A DNA stretch of 64,000 nt from Trema orientale (taxonomy: Eukaryota > Streptophyta > Magnoliopsida > Rosales > Cannabaceae), in NCBI GenBank assembly GCA_002914845.1, contig JXTC01000037.1:1123581-1187580 (forward strand). The letters run 5' to 3'. The notes below the pieces were generated by a model. That model saw nothing but the letters and a program-made list of their open reading frames with translations. It made no database searches and was not told the DNA's origin. This document shows, one piece after another, positions 21,384 to 33,861 of the stretch (position 1 is the first letter of the stretch; the number at the start of each line of letters is the position of its first letter). Both the position numbers and the translations under genes were made by a program.

Positions 21384-24300
21384 TGTTAGTGCAAGATTTA
21401 ATTTGGTACCTTATGATCTTGTTGGGTTGTAATGAACAATATTTTACTTTGTATTTCTGTTGTGAATTCAGTCTTGTGTATGTTTGAGTTATTCTGTGTA
21501 ATCATGCTCCAAGACTTATTTGACAAAGCAGTCAACTGAAGCAGCTGAAGCTTTTCACCAAACTGGTTTCAATAGTTTAGGTGTTATGTCTAGTGGTCTG
21601 CATGTTTAGACATTAGAGCATTTCATATACATATTTGTTTAGCATGCTTTTATGCTTTGTCTGTTACATCAGTGTCTCAGCTTGTGTTGTCAAGATGTCA
21701 CCTTTAAGTTTGACTTTTTCAAGAGAAGTTTGACTTTGTGTGCCTTAACTGTGTGACTGATTGTTTAGTCAAGATGACACCTTTAGATCTAAGTTCGTTT
21801 AGTATTTGTGTGTCAAATCAGCGTGCCTAATTGTTTTATCAAGATGCCACCTTTAGATCTGAGGTTGTGTTATACATCTGAGTCACTGCATGTTTAGACA
21901 TTACGGTGACAGCTGTCACTTTTAACTGAGTCATGATGTACTTTCCTATATAAATAGGAAGTTTAGTTTCAGATGGTTTTTACACCTCTTGAGCATTATT
22001 TTCAGAGATATTTTGAGAGGCTTTCTTGCTTTGAGAGCAAGTTTATTTTCCTTAGAGTTTTGTATGGTTTAGCTCTAAGTTTTCCATTGTCCATAGAGTT
22101 CACCATTGATTCCAGTGAGAAGGTGAAAGCTCTAAGGTTGTCTAACATCAAGAAGAGACCTGTGTGTTATTGCCGGAGCTGAGAAGCTCATCAACGATAG
22201 CTGAAGGGAGTTCAGCACAAGGTTGAAGAAGCATCTTCCACAGAGGAAATCGGAGTTCAAATCGGCGACAAACTAGAAGAGAGTTCTAGATTTTTGTATA
22301 AGACCTGTATTTGTACTCTATTCATATTTCTAGTGGACTGATTGCTTGCTGGACTAGGTCCCGTGGATATAGACACAACTTGGTTGTGTTGAACTACGAT
22401 AAAAATCTGGTGTCTCTTCTTTATGTTTACCATATGTTTGTTTAAAGTTTTACAAATCTGGAAATCTGGGAATCGTGTTAGAATAGACGAGTAACCTGAC
22501 TTAACATTTGATATCAGAGCAGGCATTGCTTACGAATTTCAATGAGATTTCTAGGTTTTTAAGTTGTGTTACTCGATTCTTCGTGTTCTTAAGTGCTACA
22601 ACTCTTGGTTACGTTTCATGTGTTTTATATTTTGTTGGATTGAAAACTTGTGAGGTTCTGAGTTTGTTTGGTCGAGTTTTGCATAAGTTTAGCTCATTGC
22701 CTTCCAAGTGTTTGATCATTTGACTCTTTGAAATTTTTGTCTGATCTCTGTTATATTTGTCATTATTACTTGTTTGGATCAGCTTTGAGATTTTGAATTT
22801 GTGTTTCTCTGCTCTTATGGATTCTTTTTATGAAGATGGGTCTATCATAAGACCACCCATACTTGATGGAAAAAATTTTTTCTCATGGAAAGCCACAATG
22901 AAAATGTTTCTTAAGTTCATTGATGAACAGGTTTGGGATGCTATTGTTAATGGTTGGGGACCCCCCACCGTTATTAGAAATGGGGTTATTGTACCCAAAC
23001 TACACAAAGATTGGATAGAAGATGAGTTTACTGCTGCTAAGATGAATTCAAAAAGATTAAATGCTATTTTTAGTGTTGTTGATACTTATCATTTTGAATA
23101 TATTGCATCATGTACTACTTCCAAGGAGGCATGGGATATCCTTGAGAACTTATATGATGAATGTGATNNNNNNNNNNNNNNNNNNNNNNNNNNNNNNNNN
23201 NNNNTGGTTCATTTGTTGCAAAGTCCAAAGTGCAAGGTCAATGTTCAGACAATCAATTTGATTGTTCTGACAGTGATCTATCAGATGATGAGCAAGAAGA
23301 CACATTCTCAGATGCTAATCAACAAGATGCATACCAAAATATGAACGATCAGTGGTTGAGAATGGCTAATAAAGTCAGGGTCCAAGAAGCTCTCATATGT
23401 AGTCTCAAGGAAGAAAAGGAGAGCTATGAAGAGATGCTCACTGATCTGAGAACAAGACTACAAAATTCTGAGGATCAGCTTGTCAAAACATAGAAGGAGC
23501 TGGATGAGGCTAAGGAGAAAATTCCGTATGTCACCAAAGGATCAGAAAAATTGAGTCAGATGCTTGGAGTTGGACAGAATCCAATAGACAAATCAGGTCT
23601 AGGATACAATGGAGAAAACATTGCAGCATAATCTTTTTGGATTCAAAAATAAGTTAAAGCTAGAAATTGGTGAGTGTTCAATGCCTCATCCTCAGGTATG
23701 TTCTTTCATCCAAACCTCTCAAGCACACTCATTCATTCCAACTTGCTTTTCTGTGGAAAAATTGGTCACATCAGACCAAAATGCTTCAAGTTGTTAAAGT
23801 TATTAAGAAAAAGGGTAAGAATGACCTTGAATAATAATATGAAAATAGATAAAAAACAAAAGCAAGTTAAGCAAAAACAAGTTTGGGTTCCTAAGAAAAT
23901 CAAATGTTTTGTAGCACACACTTCACTAGTCACTCACAATTATGAAAATTGGTATTTTGATAGTGGATGCTCAATATGACTGGGAATAGATCTTTTCTTA
24001 CTGATTTTCATAAAACCACTAATGGATATGTTCTTTTTGGTGATGGAAAAAAGGGTCAGATTCTTGGTATAGAAAACTTATGTGTGCAGAGATTTCCTAA
24101 CTTCAAAAAAATGCTGCTGGTGGAAGGGCTTAAAGCAAATCTCATTAGCATCAGTCAAATGTGTGATGACCAGCTTTCTGTACAATTCAACCAAAAGAAT
24201 TGTCTAGTGTCGGACTACCATAGGAAATGCATTATGAAAGGTGTTAGATCAAGTGACAATTGCTATATGCTAAGCAGTGTCAAAACATGCCTGAGAGCAG

Positions 24301-27261
24301 ATCCAACAGAAACTGAATTGTGGCATCAAAAGCCTGGTCATCTCAAGTTCAGAGACATGATTAGAACCACAAAACACTAAGCCGTAAAAGGTATTCTAGT
24401 TCTTCAACCTCCCAAAAATCCTATTTGTGGACCGTGTCAAATGGAAAAGCAGACAAGGAGTCAACAAAAGTCAATCCAACACATTGTGACAAGTAGGTGT
24501 TTGAAAATCATGCACAGGGATCTCATGAATCTGGTTCAAACTGAGAGCATAGCTAGAAAGAGGTACATTTATGTGTGTCTTGATGATTATTCTCGTTTTG
24601 CATGGGTTGATTTTATCATAGAAAAATCAAACACTTTTCAGGTGTTTAAAAATCTTGTCATTAGAGTGCAAAATGAGAAATAGTGCAAAATGAAAAAAGT
24701 TGTGAGGATTAGGAGTGTTCATGAGAAGGATTTTGAAAATGTCTTATATACCAATTTGTGCAATGAGTTGGGTATTTCTCATGAGTTTTCAGCTCCTAAA
24801 ACACTCGAGCAAAATGAGGTGATTGAGAGGAAGAACATGATCAGTTAAGAGATGACCATAGTCATGTTGAACAGTGAAAAGCTTTCCAAGAAGCTGTGGG
24901 CAGAAGCTGTAAGTACAACTTATTATCTCAAACCAGATGAAAGCACTGACATAACAGGTGATAGAGGTGATCAGTCAGTTGAAGTCTATAATATTGGACA
25001 GGGAATCTTGACGATAGAAAAAGCACATCTGTTGGGTGCTTTTACCTTGGGAACAATCTGGTTGTATGGCACAGCAAGAAGGAAATATTCCATCTCACTT
25101 TCCACAGTTGAGATAGAGTACATTGTAGCAGGTAGTTATTGTACTCAACTCCTTTGGGTGAAACAAATGCTTTGTAATTGTGGAATTTTGTTAGACTCAA
25201 TAATAATCTTTTGCGATTCTAAAAATCATGTTCAGCACTCTAGAACAAAGCATATAGACATAGATATCACTTCATTCGTGATTTAGTTGAGCATAAATTG
25301 GTGAGCATAGAACATGTTAAAATTAAGCAATTAGGTGACTTGTTTACAAAAGCCTTGTATGCCCTAAGATTTGAATCATTACGCAAGGCTATTTGCTCCA
25401 TTTCGTAGAGAGATTTCATCTTGTATTAAGTGATTTAATCTTATATATTTAGTAAAAACAGGAAATACTTATTGTGTGTGTTGAGTTGTTCAAGTGACTA
25501 TTAACCAATGATGACTGAACTGTCTTATTCTTGATCTATCACTTATGATTTTGCATGTTGGCTGAAATTCAACTTGTGATTCTCCCTGCCTATTGATCTT
25601 AGTCACTGTGACTAATATGTTTTAGCTTATCTAGACTTAGTAGATATTATGCTCTTGTGACTAGACAGATTTAACATAGACTAGAGACATGTTTGCACCT
25701 AGATCAGAAAGGGCTACCTCTTATCAGGTGTGAAAGCTAGCCTTGAGTAATCATTTAATTTGTAGTGACCCCTATGTTTTGGATGATCTATCAAGGAAGA
25801 GGGCTACCCTATGGGATGTGTGCAGCCACTGATTTGGGTTACTTTAGAGTGGTGAGATTCTCCATTTTAAAAAAAAAAATGGGGAGAAAGAAAAGAGTGA
25901 TCTGGTGCAGGAAAGCCAATGAGCATATGTCAATGTGCATAAAGAAAAAATCTAACCACAAAGAGTGGTCATTAAAAAGAGACAAATTAAACCACTAAGC
26001 GTGGCCTGCAGCAAGAACCAAATCTGATAGTTCCACATGCACACACAATGCACATGAGTCTCTTGTCTATGTGTGATCAAGTTGAGTTAATAAGGTCAAT
26101 GATATCTTCTAATTCTCTTCAAGATAATCATCAAGTCTCATGTGATTAACCTCAATTAGAAAGGATAATCAGTTGTTGATTTCTGCTACACACTTGATCA
26201 TTGTACAAACACTCATCTATTTTTTACATCTTCCATATCATGAGTTGAGTGAAAGTCCTTGAATTGCAAAAACACACACACTAAATATTCTTTGATCTTA
26301 CTTAATATATCTGGCTAAATTAAATGCAAAATGATTTCTCTCTCTTGTCTTAAAAATTGTATGAGTTACCTAAAAACAATTGTCACTAAATTGCTCAAAG
26401 TCATGTTCGCCTCACAATTTTGTCATATCATGCTCAGAGAATGTTTTGTCTGTTGTCTGAATGCTCTGTATCCTTTGTTTCACAAAATTTGATTGTGTCT
26501 GTTTTAATAGTTCATCCGCTTGATTTCACAACCACAACTGTCGTTTGTATTTGCTCATTCGTATCTTTGTTGTCGTTTCTAAGTACATCACCATAAAAAA
26601 AAAATAAAAAAAATAAAAAAATAAAAAAAAAATTGACTGTGATTGTTTTAACAGATTTTCAGCTTGATTTCACAATCATAACGGTCGTTTGTGATTGGAT
26701 TTTTGTATAGGAGTTGCCATTTTAAACTTTTAAATATTTAAAAAAAATACTTTTGAATTTTAAAAAAAAAATTCTGATTTTTTATTAAAAGCCATTTTTC
26801 TATTTTTCCTCTCATTCTTATCACTCCTATTCATATTTCTCCTCTACTCCATTAATAGTCGCTCAAGCTTTGCTTGTGGCAAGTTCTTCTCTTTTTGCTT
26901 GTGTGTAATACCTATGGTAGATTCGAACATACTTGCATCTAAGATGTCATCCGTGGCACCACCAACTGCTTCTTCGATTCTGACTCTAGCTGAGACTGAG
27001 ATGGCATTTTTTTTTTTCACTTTGCCTGAAACATTAAAGCCTTTGTCTAAAAAGTGTAGGGAATGTACCTCAAAGAAGAAATCAACTGAGAAGGTCTTAA
27101 AGAAAAAGAAGGGTTCCAACCCTAGTTCTGACAAAGTTACAGAGGGTTTTGACAACCCTTTTCACCAGATAAACAAGAGGAAGACGAGATTGTGGCCAGT
27201 GCTGACATGCTAGTAGCTAGTTTAAACAATCATGGAGAAAAAATTAATGAGCAAGTTCAAG
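21384..27261 (+). mobile_element. SIRE/Maximus-like copia element, truncated at its 3' end
   Basis: A 5' LTR of 1123 bp (21384-22506) starts TGTTAG and ends TTAACA and is followed by a methionyl-tRNA primer site (GATATCAGAGC). The U3 part carries repeated CAAGATG-CACCTTTA blocks, and a TATAAATA box is near 21949. Then come Gag (from 22757), a zinc-knuckle/protease region, GAG-pre-integrase and integrase parts (about 23970-24900), and the RNase H end (about 25000-25410). A long non-coding and possible env-like stretch follows to about 27200, as in SIRE relatives. No 3' LTR is present; the sequence joins an aspartic protease tail directly at about 27262. A 37-base gap lies in Gag. The element is old and has many breaks. 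Confidence 0.75.
23168..23204. other. Assembly gap (37 N)
   Basis: Run of N within the Gag region of the SIRE-like element. Confidence 0.99.
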
Positions 27262-27571
27262 CTGCTGGTTCGGTCCGGTTCGGAGTATGCTTGGGTTTGA
27301 AGTTTGCTGAGGTAGGCCGGCCTCGGCCAGATTCCGGCAGCTTCCGAAGATCGGATTCTTGTTTGGCGATGGGGCCGAGCTAGAAGTTATGCCCAAAAAC
27401 TCGTACGTTTTGGGTGAGACAGCTGACATTAAGTACTTTTGCTTGGCCATGGTGCGAAGTAGAGATGTGACTATAATAGGAGCGTTTCAGCAGAGAGATC
27501 AAAGGGTTGTGTATGATACTCAAGCCATGAGGTTGTATTTTGGTGCCGAGAACTGTCGGCTAAATGCATGA
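27262..27571 (+). pseudogene. AP-3: 3' remnant of an aspartic protease
   Basis: Matches the last 100 or so codons of AP-5: a degraded region corresponding to GLEVCLTRP, then GFLFGDGAELEVMPKNSYVLGE, KYFCLAMVRSRDVTIIGAF and the terminal YFGAENCRLNA before TGA at 27569-27571. The first third is out of phase with the rest. It abuts the truncated SIRE-like element, so one deletion probably removed the 3' part of that element together with the middle of the AP-3 gene. Confidence 0.85.
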
Positions 27572-27699
27572 GATGTATAATTCTCGATTCTAGATTAATT
27601 ACTTTGTTTATAATTAAGTATTTCTCATAATATATTTTTATTAATGTCACACAACTTATATATAGTTTAGTTATTGGTATATAGTACGACAAATATGCC

Positions 27700-27957
27700 T
27701 GTCACAACTCACTGAGATTAGAAAAAGCAAATCTAGAGTCTTCCCCAAACACGTTTTTCTCTCTAGGAAGGAAGACATCTTTGCGTGGAACCCTGATTCA
27801 CTCTTTCTGGGTGATTTTCCAGTCTTCTTAGTGGGAGACCTTCATTTTCTTTTCTTGTTTTTCGATTGTTTGACGAGGCTTTACCATGGATCTGGATGAA
27901 ATTGCAAAGTTGTGTGAACAATTAAACCTCGATGATAAGGATGGTCCTGTGGTTTGA
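27700..27957 (+). mobile_element. 5' end fragment of an L1-type LINE
   Basis: A start codon at about 27885 begins MDLDEIAKLCEQLNLDDKDG, which resembles the start of the ORF1 protein (DUF4283 type) of plant L1 LINEs. The preceding CT-rich 180 bases would be the 5' UTR. The frame ends after about 25 codons and nothing LINE-like follows, so only the extreme 5' end is left. Confidence 0.45.
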
Positions 27958-29332
27958 ACGTAAAATTGATCTGGCGAATACAAGATTAAAAGAATCATAG
28001 CTACTCAGAATTTAAATCTAGTTGCTACCATAGTTGTCACTAATTATTTCTTATTTTAACATTTATTCTTTACCTCAATTTTTTCTTCTTCTCTAGAATA
28101 CAAACCAATAAACTTATTAATATTATTTTTTGCAGTACGAAAAGAAATCAAATCCTAATTTCTATCTATCTAACCTCCATCTTCCCTCGTTTTGCTTTGC
28201 CTACTTGTCTAATTATTTTACAACCTACCGAAAAGTTGATTTTAGTTTCGTAGAGAAGCAAAAATGGGTAGCATATATATATAAATAGGTTGCCAATCCA
28301 GTAGGTATTTTTTTTTTTTAACTTATGTGTAGGTATTTTTTTTTAGCTGTTGGATCATCATATAATGAGGTGCATAAAAAGACGTCCATCATTAATGTTA
28401 TTTTTTTCTCTTACTTTTTACAATAAAAAAATATGTATAATAAATTTTCATTAGCTAAAATGATACCTATGTGTAGGTATAAAAAAAAAAACACCTACTG
28501 AATTAGTGCCCACATATATATATTTTCTTTTTGAATGAGATGGTAAGTCCAAAACTACATCTTTTTGAGTGTTTGAAATATTTCTATATTGATGAATGCA
28601 TTAAAATTTTACCTTTGAAAGTGATTTTTGTTAAATTTTATTATTATATTTTTCGAGTAAAGGTCGTTTTGGTACTTTTAGTGGCTACATTCATTATAAT
28701 TTAGGAATTATGTTTTAGTTAGAGATTTTCATCACCGAAGAATAGATCATTATTATACTTCTATTACATTTTTTTTCCTTAATAAAAATGACCGAGTATT
28801 CAAACAAAAAACAAAAAATCATTTATTTCTGCTTTTCTTTTTCTTTTTTTTTTCTTTTTCTTGGAAAGGCCTTTAAGAGCTTTTGCCTAAGGCCCTAAAA
28901 CTGGTTCAGTCGGCCCGGCACATCGGTGGAGCAAAACAAAAAGATTGAAAGTTCATCATGTAATTTATATTACGAAATTAGGACATACATAACATGATCA
29001 ATTATGAATTTGTTGATTACTTGACGCGTTTTTCATTTTCTAGTTAGTATAATTTGATGAGTTATACTATTATTAATGAATTTTAACTCTTAAATATTAA
29101 ATAATATTTAATATTAAACGGAATAAAACCATAATGAAGTATTATATTTAACATGTAATATTTCAAATACCACTCTCTTAATTTAAGGATGACGTTGTGT
29201 AATTCTTTACAGCAATTAATTCTATATTAATTAATTTCCATGGATTTGTTACTAGAAAAAGTGGTTGATTGATTATGTTTTTTTATCATTGCAGTATCTA
29301 CATACAAAGACTATATCCATAAACAACACCTA
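27958..29332. other. AT-rich intergenic DNA upstream of the chimeric gene
   Basis: No coding signal is seen apart from the small MITE listed separately. The short GC-richer stretch 28862-28925 is not recognised. Confidence 0.5.
28290..28511. mobile_element. Small MITE with inverted ends
   Basis: The left arm (about 28290-28345) and right arm (about 28455-28511) pair imperfectly. Shared blocks are CAGTAGGTA followed by a T run, and TGTGTAGGTA. Length is about 220 bp, with no coding capacity. Confidence 0.6.
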
Positions 29333-29634
29333 GATTCCCAAGCAAGTAAATATCAAAATCTGTTTGAAGGTAAAAACATTTATTATGATTTGAGCCATAA
29401 ATATACAAAATCTGGTTTGAAGTTAAATATTTTATTATAATGCCAGCAATAAATGTAAGAATCTGGTTCAAAAGTCATAAATTAATTATCTAAGAGATTA
29501 ATTAGTAAACACTAAAACCAAGTTATAAAAAAGCAAATCAACTATAAATATGGTCAAAATGAAGTGTACAGCCAAGCAATCGCTACTAGTTGAGCCACAA
29601 ATTGTAGTTCAGAATTTAAGAATTTAAGAGAGCC
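29333..29634 (+). promoter_or_regulatory. Promoter of the chimeric gene with repeated AAAATCTGGTT motif
   Basis: Three degenerate copies of a motif like AAAATCTGGTTTGAAGTTAA lie near 29355, 29407 and 29460. A single related copy (AAAATCTGGTTCCAGGTCAA) lies near 47433, upstream of AP-6. A TATA box (TATAAATA) is at 29543-29550. The bases around the start, AAGAGAGCCATGGCCAAAA, are the same in both genes. The promoter is therefore inherited from an AP-6-like protease gene. Confidence 0.6.
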
Positions 29635-30693
29635 ATGGCCAAAACAAAAGCAAAATTTCATCTCTTCGTTGTGTTAACCTTGTTTGTCTTGCTATCAACC
29701 AATGCTGTTAGGGAGGGACCCGTCAAGAGAGAAATAGAAGCAGTGACTATTAAATGTATTGATTGTATAGATTTGGGAAGACAGCAGACACCCATCAAGC
29801 TTGAGGGAGAACCAAAACAGCCCATTATTGCTATAGGAGAAACGGAACCATCCATCATTCAGTTGGAACCACCCATCACAGTTGAGGGAGAAGCTGAACC
29901 ACCCATCACTCATTCGGGATCAGCCATACAGACTAGAGAACCAAAACCACTCGCCACTCAACCAAAGTCACTTATCAGGGTTGAGGGAGAACCCAAATCT
30001 CTGTCAGGGTTGAGAGAGAACCCGAACCATCCATTAGGTATGAGGGAGAACCTTGAACCATCGATCAAGACTGAGGGAGAACCAGATTCTCCCATTGGAG
30101 TTGAAGGAGAAGCAGAACCTTCTATTAGAGTCAAAAAAGAACCAGAACCTCCCATTAGAGTAGAAGGAGAAGTAGAACCTCTCATTAAAGTCGAAGGAGA
30201 AGCAAAACCTCCTATTAGAGTCGAAGTAGAACCAGAACCTCCCATTGGAGTCGAAGGAGAATTAGAATCTCCCATTAGAGTCAAAGGAGAACCAGAACCT
30301 CCCATTGGAGTCGAAAGAGAAATAGACCCTCCCATTAGAGTCGAAGGAGAATCAGAATCTCCCACTAGAGTCAAAGGAGAACAAGAATATCCCATTGGAG
30401 TCGAAAGAGAACCAGAACCTCCCATTAGAGTCGAAGGAGCATCAGAATCTCCCACTAGAGTCAAAGGAGAACCAGAATATCCCATTGGAGTCGAAGGAGA
30501 ACCAGAACCTCCCATTAGAGTCGAAGGAGAACCGAAACCTCCCACTGGAGTCAAAGGAGAACTAGAACCTCCCATTAAATCTGAGGGAGAACTTGAACCT
30601 CGCATCAAAGCTGAAAGAGAACAAGAACCTCGCATCAGGGCTGAGGGAGAACCAGAACCACCTATCAGTGTTGAGGGAGAATCGAAACCATAG
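29635..30693 (+). CDS. AP-4: chimeric secreted protein, AP-type leader plus acidic decapeptide repeats
   Basis: Intact single-exon frame of 352 codons. Residues 1 to about 25 form a signal peptide (MAKTKAKFHLFVVLTLFVLL) close to that of AP-6 (MAKIEA...LSLFVLLLANG). A short linker with EAVTIKCIDCID follows, roughly where AP-6 has KGVTIRLSHRDS. From about residue 50 the protein is made of ten-residue units with consensus I-R/G-V-E-G-E-P-E-P-P. At least 24 units are contiguous and in perfect 30-base register (about 29980-30690), preceded by decayed units. A higher-order period of three units is visible in the middle. No protease domain is present. The product should be secreted, very acidic, proline-rich and disordered. 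Function is unknown; an apoplastic or cell-wall role is a guess. No family is recognised. Confidence 0.75.
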   Translation: MAKTKAKFHLFVVLTLFVLLSTNAVREGPVKREIEAVTIKCIDCIDLGRQQTPIKLEGEPKQPIIAIGETEPSIIQLEPPITVEGEAEPPITHSGSAIQTREPKPLATQPKSLIRVEGEPKSLSGLRENPNHPLGMRENLEPSIKTEGEPDSPIGVEGEAEPSIRVKKEPEPPIRVEGEVEPLIKVEGEAKPPIRVEVEPEPPIGVEGELESPIRVKGEPEPPIGVEREIDPPIRVEGESESPTRVKGEQEYPIGVEREPEPPIRVEGASESPTRVKGEPEYPIGVEGEPEPPIRVEGEPKPPTGVKGELEPPIKSEGELEPRIKAEREQEPRIRAEGEPEPPISVEGESKP

Positions 30694-30891
30694 AGCAAAA
30701 GATCTAATAACTATTAAGGCTGAAGGATAATAAGCACCTATTATTAGAAATTTGAATAATGGTCCATTCAATAAACAAATTATCTTTTGTACATCTTAGT
30801 AAATTTGATCAAAAGTGTTTTTTTTCTTATACTGTGACTATGTTCTTTTTTTTTTTTAATATGCAATGCGCTGTATTTTTCTGCTTATGTT
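30694..30891. other. 3' region of the chimeric gene
   Basis: The repeat character fades after the stop at 30691-30693 and AT-rich DNA follows up to the LTR of element A. Confidence 0.5.
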
Positions 30892-33789
30892 TGATGTAGT
30901 TTTAGTTCTTCTAACCTCCTTTTTGGAAGTTTGGCTAGTTTTTTACAGTGTTGTTAGCTCTTTACATATTAGTTGGATTAGTTACATTGAGTAGTTAGCT
31001 ATGTTTATTCTCTTGATTAGTTGTAACTTAATCTCTATAAATACAAGTTCTAGAAGCATAGATCAGATTACATCGTGCATTACTATTCCCAATATTATTC
31101 TCCTTTCAATTATTTTAGTTGGTATATCAGAGCTTCTTTTTTTCTTTAGAAATTTTTCTTGAATATTCTTGCATTTTGTCGTGCTTTCTTGCACTTTCTT
31201 GCATTTTCCTTCAATCCGAACAATGACATCTTCTTCTTCGTCTAGTTCTACTCAACAAATTCCTATTCTTGCACCTGTGCCTGGTCTAGTCTAAGCCTCA
31301 ATTGTTCTAATCAACAATTTGCAACTTTAAGTCAAGCTCTTAATCACATTCTATTAGTCAAGCTTGTGTTATACTTGAATATATGGGATTGCAAAACTAA
31401 ACACAAAGCCTAGAACATTCATGTAAAACTGATAGGAAGGGATTCATTGAGTATACCTGAGTCCATGATCAATACTGTAGTCTGGACGATGAACCGAAGG
31501 CGGAAGCGATAGTGATTGACTGTAATTGCTAGAGAGTTTTATCTTCTGTAGCCTAAAAGCCTAAAGTCACTCAGATGGAATTCTCTATAACTGATGGTCG
31601 TTACAGAGAATTGAGCGTACGTATTCTTTTGGCTACAGGGACCATAACCCTAATAGGTCCTTTAAATAGTCTCCTGTTGGATATCCATCAAACCCTAACT
31701 GGGTGACTAACAGGGTATCCACATTGGTATCCATACCTAGTTGGATATCCTGACTCAACCCTAATTAAATCACTTATTGGGTCTGCTTAAGAATAATACG
31801 GCCTAATACAATTGATAAAATATGTGGCCCAACATAGAAAATAAAATTTCCTAACAATCTCTCACTTGGGTCACATATGAACCAAATACAATTGTATTGC
31901 AAAACTGAAGTATGGCCATTAATACACTATATTATTCCTAAATATCTCCGAAGTTGTAATCCCGTCCATCAAACATATCAGCACGAAACCAAAGCGCTCG
32001 TCGTTGCACTTATTTGGATGGCAACTAGAACCCTCAATGATCACTGTACTAATACACCCGAATGATACAGATCGAGTATGGAATGTGGCATGAAAATTAC
32101 ACGCAATCCTTCCGAAACTTTATTGAGATCGACCGTAGTCTTTCTCCTTTAGTGCATTACCGCAAACTTTATTGTTAACCACAATGGGAAAGCTAGAAAA
32201 TATGAAATGTATCATATAATATATAATGAACAGAATCTACAATGAAAACCATCATCAATAACCAAGTACTGCAATAAACAAACATAAACAAGTGTCACAT
32301 AACAAGCATCTAAACCAAATTACAAACTCCCACTAAAACTGCACACCATCCAAAAATACAACACCCATACGAGCAGTGTGCTCGTGAAAGACCTTAGGTG
32401 GTAAACCTTTGGTGAGCGGATCCACTATAATAGAGTTTGTACCGATATGCTCAATTGACACTAAACGACTCTAAACTCTTTCTTTAACAGCTAGAAACTT
32501 AATATCAATGTGCTTTGACTTTGATGAGCTCCTATTGCTGTTAGAATATAAGACTGCCGAGTTATTATCACAATAAAGTCTCAATGGCCTTTCAATGCCA
32601 TTTACTACATGCAGTCCGGTGATAAAATTTCGCAGCCATATTCCCTGATTGGATGCCTCATAACAAGCTATGAATTCTGCCTCCATAGTAGAAGTAACTA
32701 CGAGTGTCTGCTTAGCACTCTTCTAGGAAATAGCTCCTCCAGCTAAAAGAAAGACATAGCCCGATGTGGATCTCTTACTGTCTAGATATCCCGCAAAATC
32801 AGAGTTGGAATACCCAATGATCTCTAAAATATCCGATCTCTGATAAGTAAGAATGTATTCCTTTGTTCTCTGTAAGTACCTCATAACCCTCTTTGCTGCC
32901 TTCCAATGATCCACTCCAAGGTTACTCATGTATCTGCCCAACATACCAACTATGAATGCAAGATCCAGACACGTACATACTTGTGCATACATCAGACTCC
33001 CTACAGCCGAAGCATAAGGAAACTGTTGCATAGCTTCTTTATCAACATCATTTTTGGGACTTTGGCTGAGGCTAAATTTATCTCCCTTAGACACCGGAGT
33101 GTCCGTTGGTGCACACTTATCCATACCAAACCTACTGAGCACTCTGTCGATATAGCTCTTTTGTGATAACCCAAGGATACCCCGAGAGCGATCTCGGTGT
33201 ATCTGTATACCTAATACAAAAGAGGCGACTCCAAGATCTTTCATTTCGAAATTTTTCGCAAGAAATCTCTTGGTGTCGTGCAGTAAGCCTATATCACTAC
33301 TTTCCATTAGTATGTCATCAACATAAAGCACCAGAAAGATAAACTTGCTCCCACTGAACTTATGGTATACACAATCATCAACAGGATTCACCTCAAAACC
33401 GAACGAGATGATTACCTCATGAAATTTGTGGTACCATTGACGAGAAGCCTGCTTGAGACCATAGATGGACTTCTTAAGTTTGCAAACCATAGACTTTGGA
33501 TCTCCCAATACAAAGTTTTCTAGTTGCACCATATATATCGTTTCATCAATGTCTCCATTGAGAAACGCTGTCTTAACGTCCATCTGATGAAGCTCAAGAT
33601 CATAATGAGCCACAAGTGCCATAATTACTCTAAAAGAGTCCTTCAAAGCAACCTGAGATAAGGTCTCTTTAAAGTCAATGCCTTCCTTCTGAGTGAAGCC
33701 TTTAGCGACAAGACGTGCCTTATATCTCTCAACATTGCCTTTCGAATCTCGTTTGGTCTTAAATATCCATTTGCAACCAATGGGCTTCG

Positions 33790-33861
33790 NNNNNNNNNNN
33801 NNNNNNNNNNNNNNNNNNNNNNNNNNNNNNNNNNNNNNNNNNNNNNNNNNNNNNNNNNNNN
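33790..33861. other. Assembly gap (72 N)
   Basis: Run of N between the integrase and reverse transcriptase regions of element B. Confidence 0.99.

Noticed and set aside
26899-27213. 104-codon Lys-rich frame as a host gene
   Set aside because: It lies in the 3' part of the SIRE-like element, where such elements carry a poorly conserved env-like region, and joins the protease remnant without a promoter.
29958-30698. 246-codon frame on the minus strand across the decapeptide repeats
   Set aside because: It is open only because the 30-base unit lacks stops in that phase as well; it has no signal peptide and no upstream promoter, while the plus-strand frame begins with a protease-like leader.
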